Source: Agrobacterium cavarae
GTDB lineage: Bacteria; Pseudomonadota; Alphaproteobacteria; Rhizobiales; Rhizobiaceae
Direction of reading: 5' to 3'
Assembly (NCBI RefSeq): GCF_004310285.1
Contig: NZ_SISF01000023.1
Span: 372,001-436,000 of the forward strand
DNA: 64,000 bases
In this document: positions 16,904 through 26,229 of the stretch, in pieces
How the letters are laid out: each line of letters opens with the position of its first letter
Position numbering within the stretch: the first letter of the stretch is position 1
Notes under the pieces: generated by a model
What the model saw: the letters and a program-made list of their open reading frames with translations, nothing else
Databases searched by the model: none
Told to the model about the DNA's origin: nothing
Made by a program: the position numbers and the translations under genes

Positions 16904-18994
16904 ATGGCTACCCCGCCCAGCGTAATGCCACTTCCGAAAGTCGCCCCCAGAGGGCGCGACATTGGGTTTGCAGCGGGCATCGTTGCCATTTTGTGCATCC
17001 TGTTCCTGCCGATCCCGCCTTTTATCATCGATATGGGACTGGCCTTCTCGATCGCCTTCTCCGTGCTGATCCTGATGGTGTCGCTGTGGATTCATCGTCC
17101 GCTCGACTTCTCCTCCTTCCCGACGATCCTGCTGATCTCCACCATGATCCGTCTCGCGCTCAACATTGCAACGACGCGCGTGATTCTATCCCATGGTCAC
17201 CAGGGCCACGATGCCGCCGGCGGTGTGATTGCCGGCTTCTCGAGCCTCGTCATGTCCGGCGACTTCGTCATCGGTCTGATCGTCTTCCTTATCCTCATCG
17301 TGGTGAACTTCATCGTCATCACCAAGGGTGCCACGCGTATCGCCGAAGTCGGCGCGCGCTTCACCCTGGACGCCATCCCCGGCAAGCAGATGTCGATCGA
17401 TGCGGATTTGTCCGCCGGCATCATCAATGAGAAGGAAGCACAGCTTCGCCGTCGCGAACTGGAAGAAGAAAGCTCCTTCTACGGTGCGATGGACGGTGCG
17501 TCGAAGTTCGTGCGTGGCGACGCCGTCGCCGGCCTGCTCATCACCATGATCAACATTTGCGGCGGCATCATCATCGGTGTCTTCCGTCACGGCATGCCGG
17601 TCAGCGAAGCGGCGGACGTTTTCGTCAAGCTTTCCGTCGGTGATGGTATCGTCTCGCAGGTTCCAGCGCTGATCGTTTCGCTCGCAGCTGGCCTTATCGT
17701 CACGCGCGGCGGCACGCTCGGCTCCACCGATACTGCTGTCATCAACCAGTTGAGCGGCTATCCCAAGGCGCTTTCCGTCGCTGCCGGCTTGATGTTCATT
17801 CTTGCCCTCGTTCCGGGTCTGCCCTTCATTCCCTTCATGTTCCTCAGCGGCCTCCTGGCACTGGGTGCTTGGTTCATCCCTCGCCAGCTGCAGCGCGAAC
17901 AGGATGTTGCTCGTGCGGAAGAAGACCAGAAGGCAGCTGACGCAACGCAGGCCGAAAGCGAGACGGTGAAGAGTGTTCTGCGCACCACCGAAATCGAGTT
18001 GGCACTTGGCAAACAGGTCTCGCCACGCCTTCTTGGTGCACACCAGGAACTGGGCTTCCGGGTGGGCAAGATGCGCAAGAAGTTTGCCGCGCAATACGGC
18101 TTCGTCGTGCCGGAAATCAAGGTCACCGACGATATCGCCATTCCCGACAAATCCTACCAGATCCGCATCCACGGCACGACGGTCGCGGCCAATACGCTGC
18201 GCGTCGGGGAAGTGCTGGTCATCACCGGCAAGGGCAGACGTCCATCGGTTCCAGGTGACGATGTGAGAGAACCCGCTTTCGGCATGCCGGCGGTTTCGGT
18301 GCTGGAGCATTTCGTCGAAGATCTGCGGCGCGAAGGCTTCCACCCGATCGACAACATTTCGGCACTTCTCACACATGTCAGCGAAGTCATCCGCAACAAC
18401 CTGCCGATGCTTCTCTCCTACAAGGACGTCAAGGTCCTGATCGACCGGCTCGATCCGGAATACAAGAAGCTCGCCGACGAGATCTGCTCGTCGCACATGT
18501 CCTATTCCGGGCTCCAGGCAATCTTGAAGCTTCTCCTGGCGGAACGCGTTTCCATCCGCAACCTGCACTTGATCCTCGAAGCCGTGGCGGAACTCGCGCC
18601 GCATCTGCGCAAAACCGAACAGATCGTCGAGCACGTCCGCATTCGTATGGCGCAGCAGATTTGTGGCGACCTCTCCGACAACGGCGTTTTGCGCGTCCTG
18701 CGCCTCGGCACCAAGTGGGACGTCATCTTCCAGCAGGCACTGAAACGCGATCCGAAGGGCGATGTCATCGAATTCGATATCGATCCGCGCCAGGTGGAAG
18801 AGTTCTCCAACGAGGCGACCCAAGTAATCCGTGAATACATGGATGTCGGTCTGCCATTCGTGCTTGTCACGCTGCCGGAAACGCGCGCATATGTAAGAAT
18901 GATTACGGAACGACTCTTCAGCACCTTGCCGGTGCTGTCGCATGTCGAACTGGCAAAGGGTACGGAAATCAAGATCCTCGGCTCCATTTCATGA
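16904..18994 (+). CDS. flhA: Flagellar type III export gate protein FlhA
   Basis: FlhA is the largest export-gate component, forming a nonameric ring under the basal body that docks chaperone-substrate complexes and couples export to the proton gradient. The 696 residues match family length. About eight membrane segments lie in the first 320 residues ([35 protein letters not shown] and others). They are followed by the FHIPEP-family signature [23 protein letters not shown], and then by the cytoplasmic domain from about residue 350. It starts with [11 protein letters not shown], a usual short N-terminus. The stop overlaps the fliR start by four bases. Confidence 0.97.
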   Translation: MATPPSVMPLPKVAPRGRDIGFAAGIVAILCILFLPIPPFIIDMGLAFSIAFSVLILMVSLWIHRPLDFSSFPTILLISTMIRLALNIATTRVILSHGHQGHDAAGGVIAGFSSLVMSGDFVIGLIVFLILIVVNFIVITKGATRIAEVGARFTLDAIPGKQMSIDADLSAGIINEKEAQLRRRELEEESSFYGAMDGASKFVRGDAVAGLLITMINICGGIIIGVFRHGMPVSEAADVFVKLSVGDGIVSQVPALIVSLAAGLIVTRGGTLGSTDTAVINQLSGYPKALSVAAGLMFILALVPGLPFIPFMFLSGLLALGAWFIPRQLQREQDVARAEEDQKAADATQAESETVKSVLRTTEIELALGKQVSPRLLGAHQELGFRVGKMRKKFAAQYGFVVPEIKVTDDIAIPDKSYQIRIHGTTVAANTLRVGEVLVITGKGRRPSVPGDDVREPAFGMPAVSVLEHFVEDLRREGFHPIDNISALLTHVSEVIRNNLPMLLSYKDVKVLIDRLDPEYKKLADEICSSHMSYSGLQAILKLLLAERVSIRNLHLILEAVAELAPHLRKTEQIVEHVRIRMAQQICGDLSDNGVLRVLRLGTKWDVIFQQALKRDPKGDVIEFDIDPRQVEEFSNEATQVIREYMDVGLPFVLVTLPETRAYVRMITERLFSTLPVLSHVELAKGTEIKILGSIS

Positions 18995-19743
18995 TCTCTG
19001 ACCCGCAAGGAACCATCATGGCGCTGTTCCTGGCTTTTTGCCGGATCGGTTCCTGCCTTATGGCGATGCCTGGCTTTTCCTCTGCCAGGCTTCCCGTCCA
19101 GATCAGGCTCTTCCTTGCGTTGACGCTTTCCATTGCCCTACTGCCGCTGCTCTGGGATGTCATCTATCCCGTCACGCAGGGCAACACGGTGACGTTCTTC
19201 CGTGCAATGCTCTATGAGACTTTCATCGGCACGATGTTCGGCCTGATCGCCCATCTCTATCTCTTGGGAATGCAGTTTGCCGCAACCGTTATGGGTACGG
19301 CCATTTCCTTCACCGGCCCGCCCGCGCAGGACGTGCTGGAAGATACCTCCGAAAGCCAGCTTGCGGCCATGCTGACATTCGGCGTGTTGCTTGTGCTCTT
19401 CATTCTGGATTTTCACCACGTCATCTTCAAAGCGCTGGTGGAATCCTACTCGTCGATCCCGCTCGGCGGACCGATCTCGGCCCAGCGCATGCTGATCACG
19501 CTGACCGATACGCTCGTGGCCTCGATGAATGTGGCGATCCGGGTGGCAAGCCCCTTCATCCTCTTCGGCTTTCTGTTCAACGTGGCGATCGGTCTGATCA
19601 ACAAGCTCGCGCCACAGATTCCGGTTTACTTCATCTCTACCCCCTATGCTCTGGCCGGCGGTCTGCTGCTGCTCTATTTCGGCATTGCCGCGGTGGTAAA
19701 CCAGTTCGTCAATGGCTTCTTCCTCGTTTTCTCGAACATGTGA
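18991..19743 (+). CDS. fliR: Flagellar export apparatus protein FliR
   Basis: An inner-membrane protein of 250 residues with about six hydrophobic segments ([54 protein letters not shown] and others). It has the FliR pattern: an early 'F.R...' segment, a central [10 protein letters not shown], and a late [13 protein letters not shown] motif ([11 protein letters not shown]). FliR forms the export gate with FliP and FliQ. FliP is encoded 2.2 kb away on the opposite strand, and FliQ is not in the window. It overlaps flhA by four bases (ATGA). Confidence 0.95.
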   Translation: MISDPQGTIMALFLAFCRIGSCLMAMPGFSSARLPVQIRLFLALTLSIALLPLLWDVIYPVTQGNTVTFFRAMLYETFIGTMFGLIAHLYLLGMQFAATVMGTAISFTGPPAQDVLEDTSESQLAAMLTFGVLLVLFILDFHHVIFKALVESYSSIPLGGPISAQRMLITLTDTLVASMNVAIRVASPFILFGFLFNVAIGLINKLAPQIPVYFISTPYALAGGLLLLYFGIAAVVNQFVNGFFLVFSNM

Positions 19744-20159
19744 GTGAGATGGCGGATCTTTCCAAATCCAAGAAACTCGACAGGCTGGTGAAGGTGCAGG
19801 GGCATCTGACGAAGATGGTCGAGAACGAGCTTGCCATCACCACGCGTGAGCGCGCCGAGCTTGCCGAGAAGATCGAGACACTGTCCGGTTATCTGACCTC
19901 CTATGATCCGCTGCACCAGGACATGCTGAAACATTACGTCATGCGACATAGCCGTCTGATGGCCCGCGATGTCCGTCTTGAATCCATCCAGGAAGCGCAG
20001 GAAACGCAGCTTCTGAAGGAGACCAAGAAAGGCGAGAAGCTGGAGGACAAGCGCGACAGCGCCCGCGAGGACGAGGCGAGGGTGCGTGACGACAACAGCA
20101 TCTACGAACTGATCGATCTGCAGATCAGCATGAAGGCCTCCAGCCTCCAGCAAGGTTAG
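19740..20159 (+). CDS. Coiled-coil flagellar-operon protein (FliJ-like?)
   Basis: A 139-residue, highly charged, almost wholly helical protein (KKLDRLVKVQGHLTKMVENELAITTRERAELAEKIE... DKRDSAREDEARVRDD). Size, coil content and place in the export operon recall FliJ, the stalk-like protein of the export ATPase. No sequence signature is certain enough to name it. The GTG at 19740 overlaps the fliR stop and suggests coupling; an ATG at 19749 (MADLSKSKK) is an alternative start. The FlgJ-like gene follows after 40 bases. Confidence 0.72.
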   Translation: MSEMADLSKSKKLDRLVKVQGHLTKMVENELAITTRERAELAEKIETLSGYLTSYDPLHQDMLKHYVMRHSRLMARDVRLESIQEAQETQLLKETKKGEKLEDKRDSAREDEARVRDDNSIYELIDLQISMKASSLQQG

Positions 20160-20199
20160 GCGCCTATCGTCATCCGGTCAAAACGGAAAGGATGACGAC

Positions 20200-20754
20200 G
20201 TGGCGATTTCTCCTCCAAGCGATCTTGTGCTTGATGTGGTCAATGCGGCCGACCCGATGCAGGTCTCCGCGGCCCGTGAAAAGCTGCGCGCGGTGAGCGC
20301 GACGCGGGAAGCTTCGGTCCTGACTGCCAGCAATGCCGGCTTTGAGTCCGCGATCAACAGTATCGAGACACCAGCGAGCAAGGCGGGCCTCGGAAACATC
20401 CACAGGCCGGAGCATCACGAAAAGATCCCTGAAACCTACCGCAAGTTCGAGGCGAGCGTTCTCAACACGTTTATCCAGAACATGATGCCATCCGATACCG
20501 AAGAGGTTTACGGCAAGGGCTCCGCAGGCGAGTTCTGGAAAGGCATGATGTCCGAGCAGATGGCCGACGAGATGTCCAAGAAGGGCGGCATCGGCATCGC
20601 CGAGCAGGTCTATTCGCAGGCGCTGCAGCGCCAGCGCAATGCCGCACCCGTCTCTGCCGTTAATGAAGACGACAAGAAGATTGCCATGAGCATGGTTACT
20701 GACTTCCAGCGACGCATCTTCTCCGACACCGAAACCAAAAAAACCAATAGCTGA
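20200..20754 (+). CDS. Rod-binding protein (FlgJ N-terminal domain only)
   Basis: A 184-residue protein with the FlgJ rod-binding domain near residues 80-145: KFEASVLNTFIQNMMPSDTEEVYGKG, EFWKGMMSEQMADEMSKKGGIGIAEQVY. It lacks the C-terminal muramidase domain of enterobacterial FlgJ, as is normal in alphaproteobacteria, so it would cap or chaperone rod assembly in the periplasm while another enzyme opens the wall. It starts at a GTG with GGAAAGGA upstream. It is part of the flhA-fliR operon. Confidence 0.85.
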   Translation: MAISPPSDLVLDVVNAADPMQVSAAREKLRAVSATREASVLTASNAGFESAINSIETPASKAGLGNIHRPEHHEKIPETYRKFEASVLNTFIQNMMPSDTEEVYGKGSAGEFWKGMMSEQMADEMSKKGGIGIAEQVYSQALQRQRNAAPVSAVNEDDKKIAMSMVTDFQRRIFSDTETKKTNS

Positions 20755-20777
20755 GTCAGGCGGAGCGCTGAAGTACC

Positions 20778-21143
20778 ATGGAAATTGTCAACAACGACTA
20801 CAGAATTCAGGCTGTGCTCGGTCGTCTCGAAGCGGTCATCGACAACGAGAACGCTAGGATCGGCAAGGAACCTGACTTCGATTTCAAACTGTCGAACGCC
20901 CATAAGAGCCGTTGCCTCTACGAACTCACCATGCTGATCCGCGACGTCGAAAGCCCGAAGATCGCCGAAGTGCATCGCCAGCAGATCCTCGACATCAAGG
21001 AAAAGCTCGCCATCAATACCCGCCGCGTCGAAGCGAGCATGAAGGCCGTCAAGGCGGTCGTTGAACTGCTGAAGGACGCGCAGAAGAATGCCGAGGACGA
21101 TGGCACCTATTCGCTGCAACAGTTCGCTCGTGAGGCGCAATGA
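20778..21143 (+). CDS. FlgN-like export chaperone (putative)
   Basis: A 121-residue helical protein (MEIVNNDYRIQAVLGRLEAVIDNENARIG..., KSRCLYELTMLIRD, EKLAINTRRVEASMKAVKAVVELL). The four-helix pattern with a central 'K.R.LYELT' segment resembles FlgN, the chaperone for hook-filament junction proteins, which is very diverged in rhizobia. The name is tentative. It follows the FlgJ-like gene and overlaps the next start by four bases. Confidence 0.68.
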   Translation: MEIVNNDYRIQAVLGRLEAVIDNENARIGKEPDFDFKLSNAHKSRCLYELTMLIRDVESPKIAEVHRQQILDIKEKLAINTRRVEASMKAVKAVVELLKDAQKNAEDDGTYSLQQFAREAQ

Positions 21144-21673
21144 TAAAGCTGATTGCCACAGGGGTCCTGGTGCTTGTCATGACCCTTGGCGGCGTCTTCG
21201 CCGCCGTCAAGTTTGGCCAGCCCCCCGCGGATGATCACAAGGTCGATGCGCCGCCGCCGCCGCAATATGTGCAGGGCGATCTCATGACACTGCCTGTCCT
21301 TTCCAATGGCGCGGTGGCCGGCTACTTCCTGATACGCTCTACGCTTCTGGTCGACTCCGTCATCATGAAGGACGTCAAGGCACCGATGACGGCTTATATG
21401 ACGGACGAGCTTTTCGGCCTGCTCGTCGGCGACAAGATCCTCGACGTCAAGGAGGTCGGCAAATTCGATGTCGCAGGCTTCAAGACCAAGATCAAGGATG
21501 GCATCAACGCCCGTATGGAAAAGCCGCTTGTCCGCGACGTGATGATCCAGCAGATGGATTACATCACCAAGGAAATCCTGGACGCCAGGGACTCCACCCG
21601 CAAGCCGCAGAAGATCGTGATCAACACCGATCCCGAGCCGCCAAAGGCGGCAGCAGCCACCCCATCCCATTGA
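21140..21673 (+). CDS. Membrane-anchored periplasmic protein of the flagellar operon
   Basis: 177 residues. A single N-terminal hydrophobic segment (LIATGVLVLVMTLGGVFAAV, residues 4-23) is an uncleaved anchor or signal. A proline-rich linker (PPPPQ) and a soluble domain with VAGYFLIRSTLLVD and YMTDELFGLLVGD follow. The layout is similar to FliL (one membrane pass plus a periplasmic domain), but a true fliL is present at 22691, so this is a distinct protein, conserved in rhizobial flagellar operons as I recall. Function unknown. It is the last gene of the flhA transcript unit. Confidence 0.75.
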   Translation: MIKLIATGVLVLVMTLGGVFAAVKFGQPPADDHKVDAPPPPQYVQGDLMTLPVLSNGAVAGYFLIRSTLLVDSVIMKDVKAPMTAYMTDELFGLLVGDKILDVKEVGKFDVAGFKTKIKDGINARMEKPLVRDVMIQQMDYITKEILDARDSTRKPQKIVINTDPEPPKAAAATPSH

Positions 21674-21734
21674 CGGCCGTGGAGCGGTCGGGCGTGTCGC
21701 GGTTCCCTCCGCAAACCCTTCTCGTCTTCTCAAT

Positions 21735-21769
21735 TTCGCCCGGTAACGGAAGCTCCGTTCACGGGCGAA
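21735..21769. terminator. Stem-loop between convergent flagellar operons
   Basis: TTCGCCCG (21735-21742) pairs with CGGGCGAA (21762-21769), and inside a two-base mismatch AACGGA pairs with TCCGTT around AGC. This long, symmetrical stem lies between the end of the flhA operon and the end of the flgB-fliP operon and probably terminates both. The remaining gap bases up to 21956 show no gene. Confidence 0.65.
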
Positions 21770-21956
21770 GCTTGTTAAGACCGCTTGTCCCAAAGAGCGG
21801 AATCCATCTTCCCAGGGCGCATTGGCAGAGGCCGCAATCGCGCATCAATGGTAAGGGGGGTGGCTGACTCTAGCGCCCGGTCAGCCGGGGCAGATGAAAA
21901 AGTGGAAGTGGCGGGCATCGGCCAAGCTGCGGCGGCTCGACCTCGCGCGATGTGGG

Positions 21957-22694
21957 TCAATAAAAGGACCGCACCAGCGAGCCGACCAGCAGGTTCCAGC
22001 CATCGATCAGCACGAAGAACAATATCTTGAACGGCAGTGAGATCGAGGTCGGGGGCAGCATCATCATGCCCATGGCCATCGTGATCGTTGCCACCACCAT
22101 GTCGATGACAAGGAAGGGCAGGATGACGAGAAAGCCGATTTCGAAGCCGCGGCGGATTTCAGACAGCATGAAGGCCGGCACGAGGATGCGGTATTGCGGC
22201 TGCGTGCCATTCATCGTTTCCTGGCCGCGCTCACTCGCCAGATCGACGAAAAGGGCAAGATCTTTTGGCCGCGTATTGGCAAGCATGAAGGTACGGAAGG
22301 GTTCGGCTGCCCTCTCGATTGCCTGCGCCTCGGTAATCTGGTTCTGCATCATCGGCTGGATGCCATCGTTCCACGAGCGCTCGAAGGTTGGCGCCATCAC
22401 GTAGAACGTCATGAACATCGCCATGCTCGTCAGGATCATGTTGGATGGCGTTGTGCCAAGCCCCATACCGGACCGAAGAATGGAAAAGGCGATGATGAAG
22501 CGGGGAAAGCTCGTGACCATGATCAGGATGCCGGGCGCGATCGAAAGGATCGTCAGCAATCCGAAGGTACGAATGATCCATGCCGCGGCGGAGCCGTCGA
22601 CAGGCAGATTTAACAAATCTGCCGGTGACTGCTGCGCAAAAGCAATCCCTGGGATCAGGGCGAAAGCAATCAGGCAGATAAGGGTGCGAATCAT
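21957..22694 (-). CDS. fliP: Flagellar export gate protein FliP
   Basis: 245 residues with a cleavable N-terminal signal (MIRTLICLIAFALIPGIAFAQ) and the FliP pattern: SIAPGILIMVTSFPRFIIAFSILR, TPSNMILTSMAMFMTFYVM, FMLSEIRRGFEIGFLVILPFLVIDMVVA, MMMLPPTSISLPFKILFFVL. FliP forms the core of the FliP5-Q4-R1 export channel. It is last in the ten-gene flgB operon and overlaps the end of fliL by four bases. Confidence 0.97.
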   Translation of the reverse strand: MIRTLICLIAFALIPGIAFAQQSPADLLNLPVDGSAAAWIIRTFGLLTILSIAPGILIMVTSFPRFIIAFSILRSGMGLGTTPSNMILTSMAMFMTFYVMAPTFERSWNDGIQPMMQNQITEAQAIERAAEPFRTFMLANTRPKDLALFVDLASERGQETMNGTQPQYRILVPAFMLSEIRRGFEIGFLVILPFLVIDMVVATITMAMGMMMLPPTSISLPFKILFFVLIDGWNLLVGSLVRSFY

Positions 22695-23239
22695 TCTATC
22701 ACGAAGGTTTTGAATAAAACCTTGGATACGCGTCCTTTCGTCCTGAGGTCAACGATCTCTCTCAGGTCATCCCTAAGATATTGAAAGCCACGCGGGCCCT
22801 GAATTTGCTGGAGAGGAACGGTTCTGATGTAGGCCATGAGCTCCTGGTGGAGTTCCTGAACCACGGCTGGGTCCGAAGGACCGTTAAATTGCAGTGCAAG
22901 TTCAAGCCTTACCCAATTTTCGGCAGGATAACCGAGATTGGTAATGATTGGATCGAGCGATACTAGGCTCGGACCTACGGGCGCGCCATGGCCATCCTTG
23001 GCGGGCTCGCCATGAGCCTCTGCTTTTGGTGCTTCGCCATGCTCTCCGGTCGCTGCAACTTCCGCCGGAGCCTCATGGGCCGGTGCGGCCGCAGCCGGTG
23101 GGGCGGGCACAAAGAGCATCTTGCCGACGAACCAGCCGCCGCCAAGACCCAGAAGACACAGCACTGCGATCGCGCCGATGGCCGGGATAGGCGAGCTCTT
23201 CTTCGGTGCCGGTCCTTCAAGTGCCAACTGGTCGGTCAT
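22691..23239 (-). CDS. fliL: Flagellar basal body-associated protein FliL
   Basis: 182 residues. The N-terminal cytoplasmic tail is short, the membrane segment is IPAIGAIAVLCLLGLGGGWFVG (about residues 18-39), and an Ala/Glu/His-rich linker leads to a periplasmic domain with LDPIITNL, WVRLELALQF and LRDDLREIVDLRTKGRVSKVLFKTFVIE, the FliL C-terminal signature. FliL sits next to the stator units and supports motor torque. A 114-base gap without visible features separates it from flgH upstream. Confidence 0.93.
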   Translation of the reverse strand: MTDQLALEGPAPKKSSPIPAIGAIAVLCLLGLGGGWFVGKMLFVPAPPAAAAPAHEAPAEVAATGEHGEAPKAEAHGEPAKDGHGAPVGPSLVSLDPIITNLGYPAENWVRLELALQFNGPSDPAVVQELHQELMAYIRTVPLQQIQGPRGFQYLRDDLREIVDLRTKGRVSKVLFKTFVIE

Positions 23240-23353
23240 AGGTCTGTTGCCTGTTTCTCAATTTGTACCCGGCTGGACGAGACAACCTCATCCGCCATGT
23301 CGAACGCCTCGCAAGATCGTGCCGCGATTTATTAGCATCGCATCTCGCGCGTC

Positions 23354-24079
23354 TTAGATCGGCGAGAAGAGGTCGACGACCTGCTGACCCACCGGTGGCT
23401 GCTGCACTTCCATGATGCGTCCGCGACCGCCGTAGGAAATGCGGGCCTCCGCGATCTTCTCGTAGGACACGGTATTCTCGGAATTGACGTCCTGCGGCCG
23501 GACGATACCCGCGACATTGAGAATGCGGATCTCGTGGTTGACGCGCACTTCCTGCGAACCGCTGATCAGCAGGTTGCCGTTTTCCAGAATGCCGGTCACA
23601 ACCGCTGCGACGAGGAGCGTGAGCTTTTCTGCGCGGTTGATGGAGCCCTTGCCATTGGCTTCGCTGTCATTGTCGAAGCTTAAAGACGAGTCCGCCTTCG
23701 GCTTCCAGCCAAGGATTTCCGCATCTGCCTTCCAGCCGGTCTTTCGGTTGTTCTTGCGGCTGCGGTCGGTCTCGTTGTCGAACGACGCCTTGTCGTTGAT
23801 CTGGATGTTCACCGTCAGAATGTCGCCGATATTGAGCGCGCGTGAATCCTTGAAGAGCGCCGCCTTGCTGTCGCTCCAGAGCGAATAGCCGCTTGCCGCG
23901 TGAAGCGGCTGCTTCGGATACGATGCCAGCTGCGGTGCCTGGTTGAACTGCAAGCCGCTGCCGATCGGGCTCATTGCCGGCGCGTTGCCGATTTCCTTGA
24001 GGGTCTGGTTTTCCGTGACGCTCTGGCACCCCGTGAGGATGCTCGCGGCTGAAAGGGCGAGAATGAGCGCTTTGTTCAT
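23354..24079 (-). CDS. flgH: Flagellar L-ring protein FlgH (outer-membrane lipoprotein)
   Basis: 241 residues with a lipoprotein signal ending in the lipobox LTGC (C18). The mature part has SLWSDSKAALFKDSRALNIGDILTVNIQINDKA and GILENGNLLISGSQEVRVNHE, followed by LNVAGIVRPQDVNSENTVSYEKIAEARISYGGRGRI. These are the FlgH core motifs. FlgH forms the outer-membrane bushing around the rod. Its start overlaps the motE stop by four bases. Confidence 0.97.
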   Translation of the reverse strand: MNKALILALSAASILTGCQSVTENQTLKEIGNAPAMSPIGSGLQFNQAPQLASYPKQPLHAASGYSLWSDSKAALFKDSRALNIGDILTVNIQINDKASFDNETDRSRKNNRKTGWKADAEILGWKPKADSSLSFDNDSEANGKGSINRAEKLTLLVAAVVTGILENGNLLISGSQEVRVNHEIRILNVAGIVRPQDVNSENTVSYEKIAEARISYGGRGRIMEVQQPPVGQQVVDLFSPI

Positions 24080-24606
24080 GACGGATCTCTTGATGTGGTT
24101 TTATCGGTCGCGCTGGCCATGATCGAAGCGACGGTCGCCGCCTTCTTCGCGTTCATTTCGCTGAGGATCAGCCCGGATTGGCGCGGTGGCAGTTTCATGA
24201 TGATGGCCGCAGCCATTCCCGGATCGAGTTCCTGAAGCTGGGGAGCAGCCGCATCCGCCTTCATCGTCTTGTAGACTTCGACGAGGTTGGTTTCTGCCTG
24301 CTTGAGGAAGTCGTTACGCCGTTGCAGCCAGTCTTCATACTCTGCCTTGCGGGCTTCCAGAATGGCAACACGCTCGTTGATGTCTTCCTGAAGCTTTTCG
24401 AGATCCTGTTTCTGCATCAGATAGCGCTGGTCGCGCGCCTGATCGACGATGTTGGTGCAGTACTGCTGGATTTCCTGTCCGCTGGTCTCGCCGGTGGTGA
24501 CGCGCACCTGCTCCTGCGCACGCGCCGAAGGAAGCGAACCAGCGACCACGAAGAGTGCGAGAAGCACGCGTTGAGGCGTAAAGATCTTGGAAATGGCGAT
24601 CGTCAT
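24076..24606 (-). CDS. motE: MotE-like periplasmic chaperone of the flagellar motor
   Basis: 176 residues with an N-terminal signal (about 1-30, ending SARA), a long coiled-coil (residues 60-105, QKQDLEKLQEDINERVAILEARKAEYEDWLQRRN) and a C-terminal helical domain PGMAAAIIMKLPPRQSGLILSEMNAKKAA like the MgtE N-terminal domain. In Sinorhizobium meliloti, MotE, encoded between flgI and flgH, is a chaperone specific for periplasmic MotC. The same gene order is seen here, overlapping flgI and flgH by four bases each. motC itself is not in the window. Confidence 0.87.
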   Translation of the reverse strand: MTIAISKIFTPQRVLLALFVVAGSLPSARAQEQVRVTTGETSGQEIQQYCTNIVDQARDQRYLMQKQDLEKLQEDINERVAILEARKAEYEDWLQRRNDFLKQAETNLVEVYKTMKADAAAPQLQELDPGMAAAIIMKLPPRQSGLILSEMNAKKAATVASIMASATDKTTSRDPS

Positions 24607-25727
24607 TGTAGTACCAATTCTGCCTGGAGCGCACCTGCGGACTTGATGCCTTGGAGGATGGCGATGATGCCGTCCGGTTTGACGCCGATATTGTTGAGAC
24701 CCGCCACCAGCGACCGGAGGCTTGGACCTTCGAGGATAGCAACCGGGCCACCGCTCTTCATAGCCTGGATGTCGGTCTGCTCCTGCACCGCGGTTTGTCC
24801 GCGTGAGAAGGGCGCTGGCTGCACGACCTGCGGCATTTCGGTGACCTGTACCGTCAGCGTACCGTAGCTGACGGCAACCCTCGAGACACGCACGTCTGCA
24901 CCGATGATGATCGTGCCGGTCCGTTCGTTGATGACGACCTTCGCCGGCGTATCGGTTTCCACCGCAAGGTTCTCGATGCTTGCCATCAGGCGGGTAAGAT
25001 CGGCTGTGCGGGGCTTCTGGATGTAGACGACCTGAGAATCGCGCGCCTCGGCGATCGGCTCGTTGTAGGAGGTGCGGGCGTAGTTGTTGATCGTATCGGC
25101 AATGCGAATGGCGGTGGAGAAGTCCGGGTTTCTCAGTTGCAGGACGAGATTAACGGAATCCTTGAACTGCGAGGGCAGCTCGCGCTCGATGATCGCGCCG
25201 CCTGGGACGCGACCGGCCGTCGTCACACCTTCCGTCACCTGTGCCGCCTGACCGCCGGCGTTGAAGCCGGAGACGATGACGGAGCCTTGAGCAACAGCGT
25301 AGATCTGGCCGTCGGCACCGGACATCGAGGTCATGATCAGCGTGCCGCCGCGAAGCGAAGAGGCATCGCCTAGCGAACTGATATTGACGTCCAGCCTGCT
25401 GCCGGGGCTTGCGAAAGGCGGCAGGTTGGCAGTCACCATGACGGCCGCGACATTCTTGGAGGAGGTCTGGTTGCCCTGCATGGAGATGCCGAGATTTTGC
25501 AGCATCGCCCGCATCGACTGCTCGGTAAAGGGCGAGGCACGCATATTGTCGCCTGACCCCTGCAGGCCGACGACAAGACCATAGCCGATCAACTGGTTTT
25601 CACGCCCTGACTGCAGTGACGCAATATCTTTCACGCGCGCCATCGTCTGGGCGAAGCCTTCCGGGGCGGCTGCGAGAAAAGCCATTGCCGCAACTGCCGC
25701 GGCGAAAAAACGCTGACGAAAACTCAT
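24603..25727 (-). CDS. flgI: Flagellar P-ring protein FlgI
   Basis: 374 residues with a Sec signal (RFFAAAVAAMAFLAAAPEGFA). The mature part begins ARVKDIASLQSGRENQLIGYGLVVGLQGSGD, and typical FlgI blocks follow: NVAAVMVTANLPPFASPGSRLDV, SLRGGTLIMTSM, VNERTGTIIIGADVRVS, and LVAGLNNIGVKPDGIIAILQGIKSAGALQAEL at the end. FlgI polymerises around the rod in the peptidoglycan layer with the help of FlgA, whose gene overlaps its start. Confidence 0.97.
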   Translation of the reverse strand: MSFRQRFFAAAVAAMAFLAAAPEGFAQTMARVKDIASLQSGRENQLIGYGLVVGLQGSGDNMRASPFTEQSMRAMLQNLGISMQGNQTSSKNVAAVMVTANLPPFASPGSRLDVNISSLGDASSLRGGTLIMTSMSGADGQIYAVAQGSVIVSGFNAGGQAAQVTEGVTTAGRVPGGAIIERELPSQFKDSVNLVLQLRNPDFSTAIRIADTINNYARTSYNEPIAEARDSQVVYIQKPRTADLTRLMASIENLAVETDTPAKVVINERTGTIIIGADVRVSRVAVSYGTLTVQVTEMPQVVQPAPFSRGQTAVQEQTDIQAMKSGGPVAILEGPSLRSLVAGLNNIGVKPDGIIAILQGIKSAGALQAELVLQ

Positions 25728-26212
25728 TTTTGGAAAACCTCCACGGTCCCGTCGAGCTTCGCCGTTCCGCTCACCGTCACGCCGGTGTCCTTGTTGCGCA
25801 CGCGAACGATATCGCCGGCCATGCCGTCTTCGATGGCAACGCCGGAGGCCGAAAGGTTCATGCCGTTATTGTTGTAGGTGATGCGCACGGCAGCGCCGCG
25901 TTCCACCGCATAAGGGTCGCGCAGGTCGCCGATCGGGATGGTGCGCCCGGCAACCAGTGTCCTTTTGGAGACCTTGCCCACCACTTCCTCGATCGACTGG
26001 GAATAGCCGGGAGCGATGTTGGGGTTGGTGACGGGAACTTCCGTCACCCGGCCTTGGGTGATGATCTCGCCCGAAAGAATCGTGACCGTGGGGACGACAG
26101 CGAACTTCTGCTGCGACATGGCACCGTGCGGAGCGCACATCGCAAAAGCGAGTGCCAACGCAAACGTCACCTTGTAACCTTGAACAGGCATGATTTTCGG
26201 GCGGAACTTCAT
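25724..26212 (-). CDS. flgA: P-ring assembly chaperone FlgA
   Basis: 162 residues with an N-terminal signal (about 1-33) and an SAF-like domain: PTVTILSGEIITQGRVTEVPV, GYSQSIEEVVGKVSKRTLVAGRTIPIGDLRDPYAVERGAAVRITY and DIVRVRNKDTGVTVSGTAKLDGTVEV. It is shorter than the enterobacterial protein because it lacks the extra N-terminal domain, as is common in rhizobia. It assists FlgI polymerisation in the periplasm. It overlaps flgI by four bases. Confidence 0.94.
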   Translation of the reverse strand: MKFRPKIMPVQGYKVTFALALAFAMCAPHGAMSQQKFAVVPTVTILSGEIITQGRVTEVPVTNPNIAPGYSQSIEEVVGKVSKRTLVAGRTIPIGDLRDPYAVERGAAVRITYNNNGMNLSASGVAIEDGMAGDIVRVRNKDTGVTVSGTAKLDGTVEVFQK

Positions 26213-26229
26213 GTTACCCTACCTTCCAC

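Noticed and set aside
17186..18943. 585-codon minus-strand frame opposite flhA
   Set aside because: A shadow of flhA, whose own frame is unmistakable.
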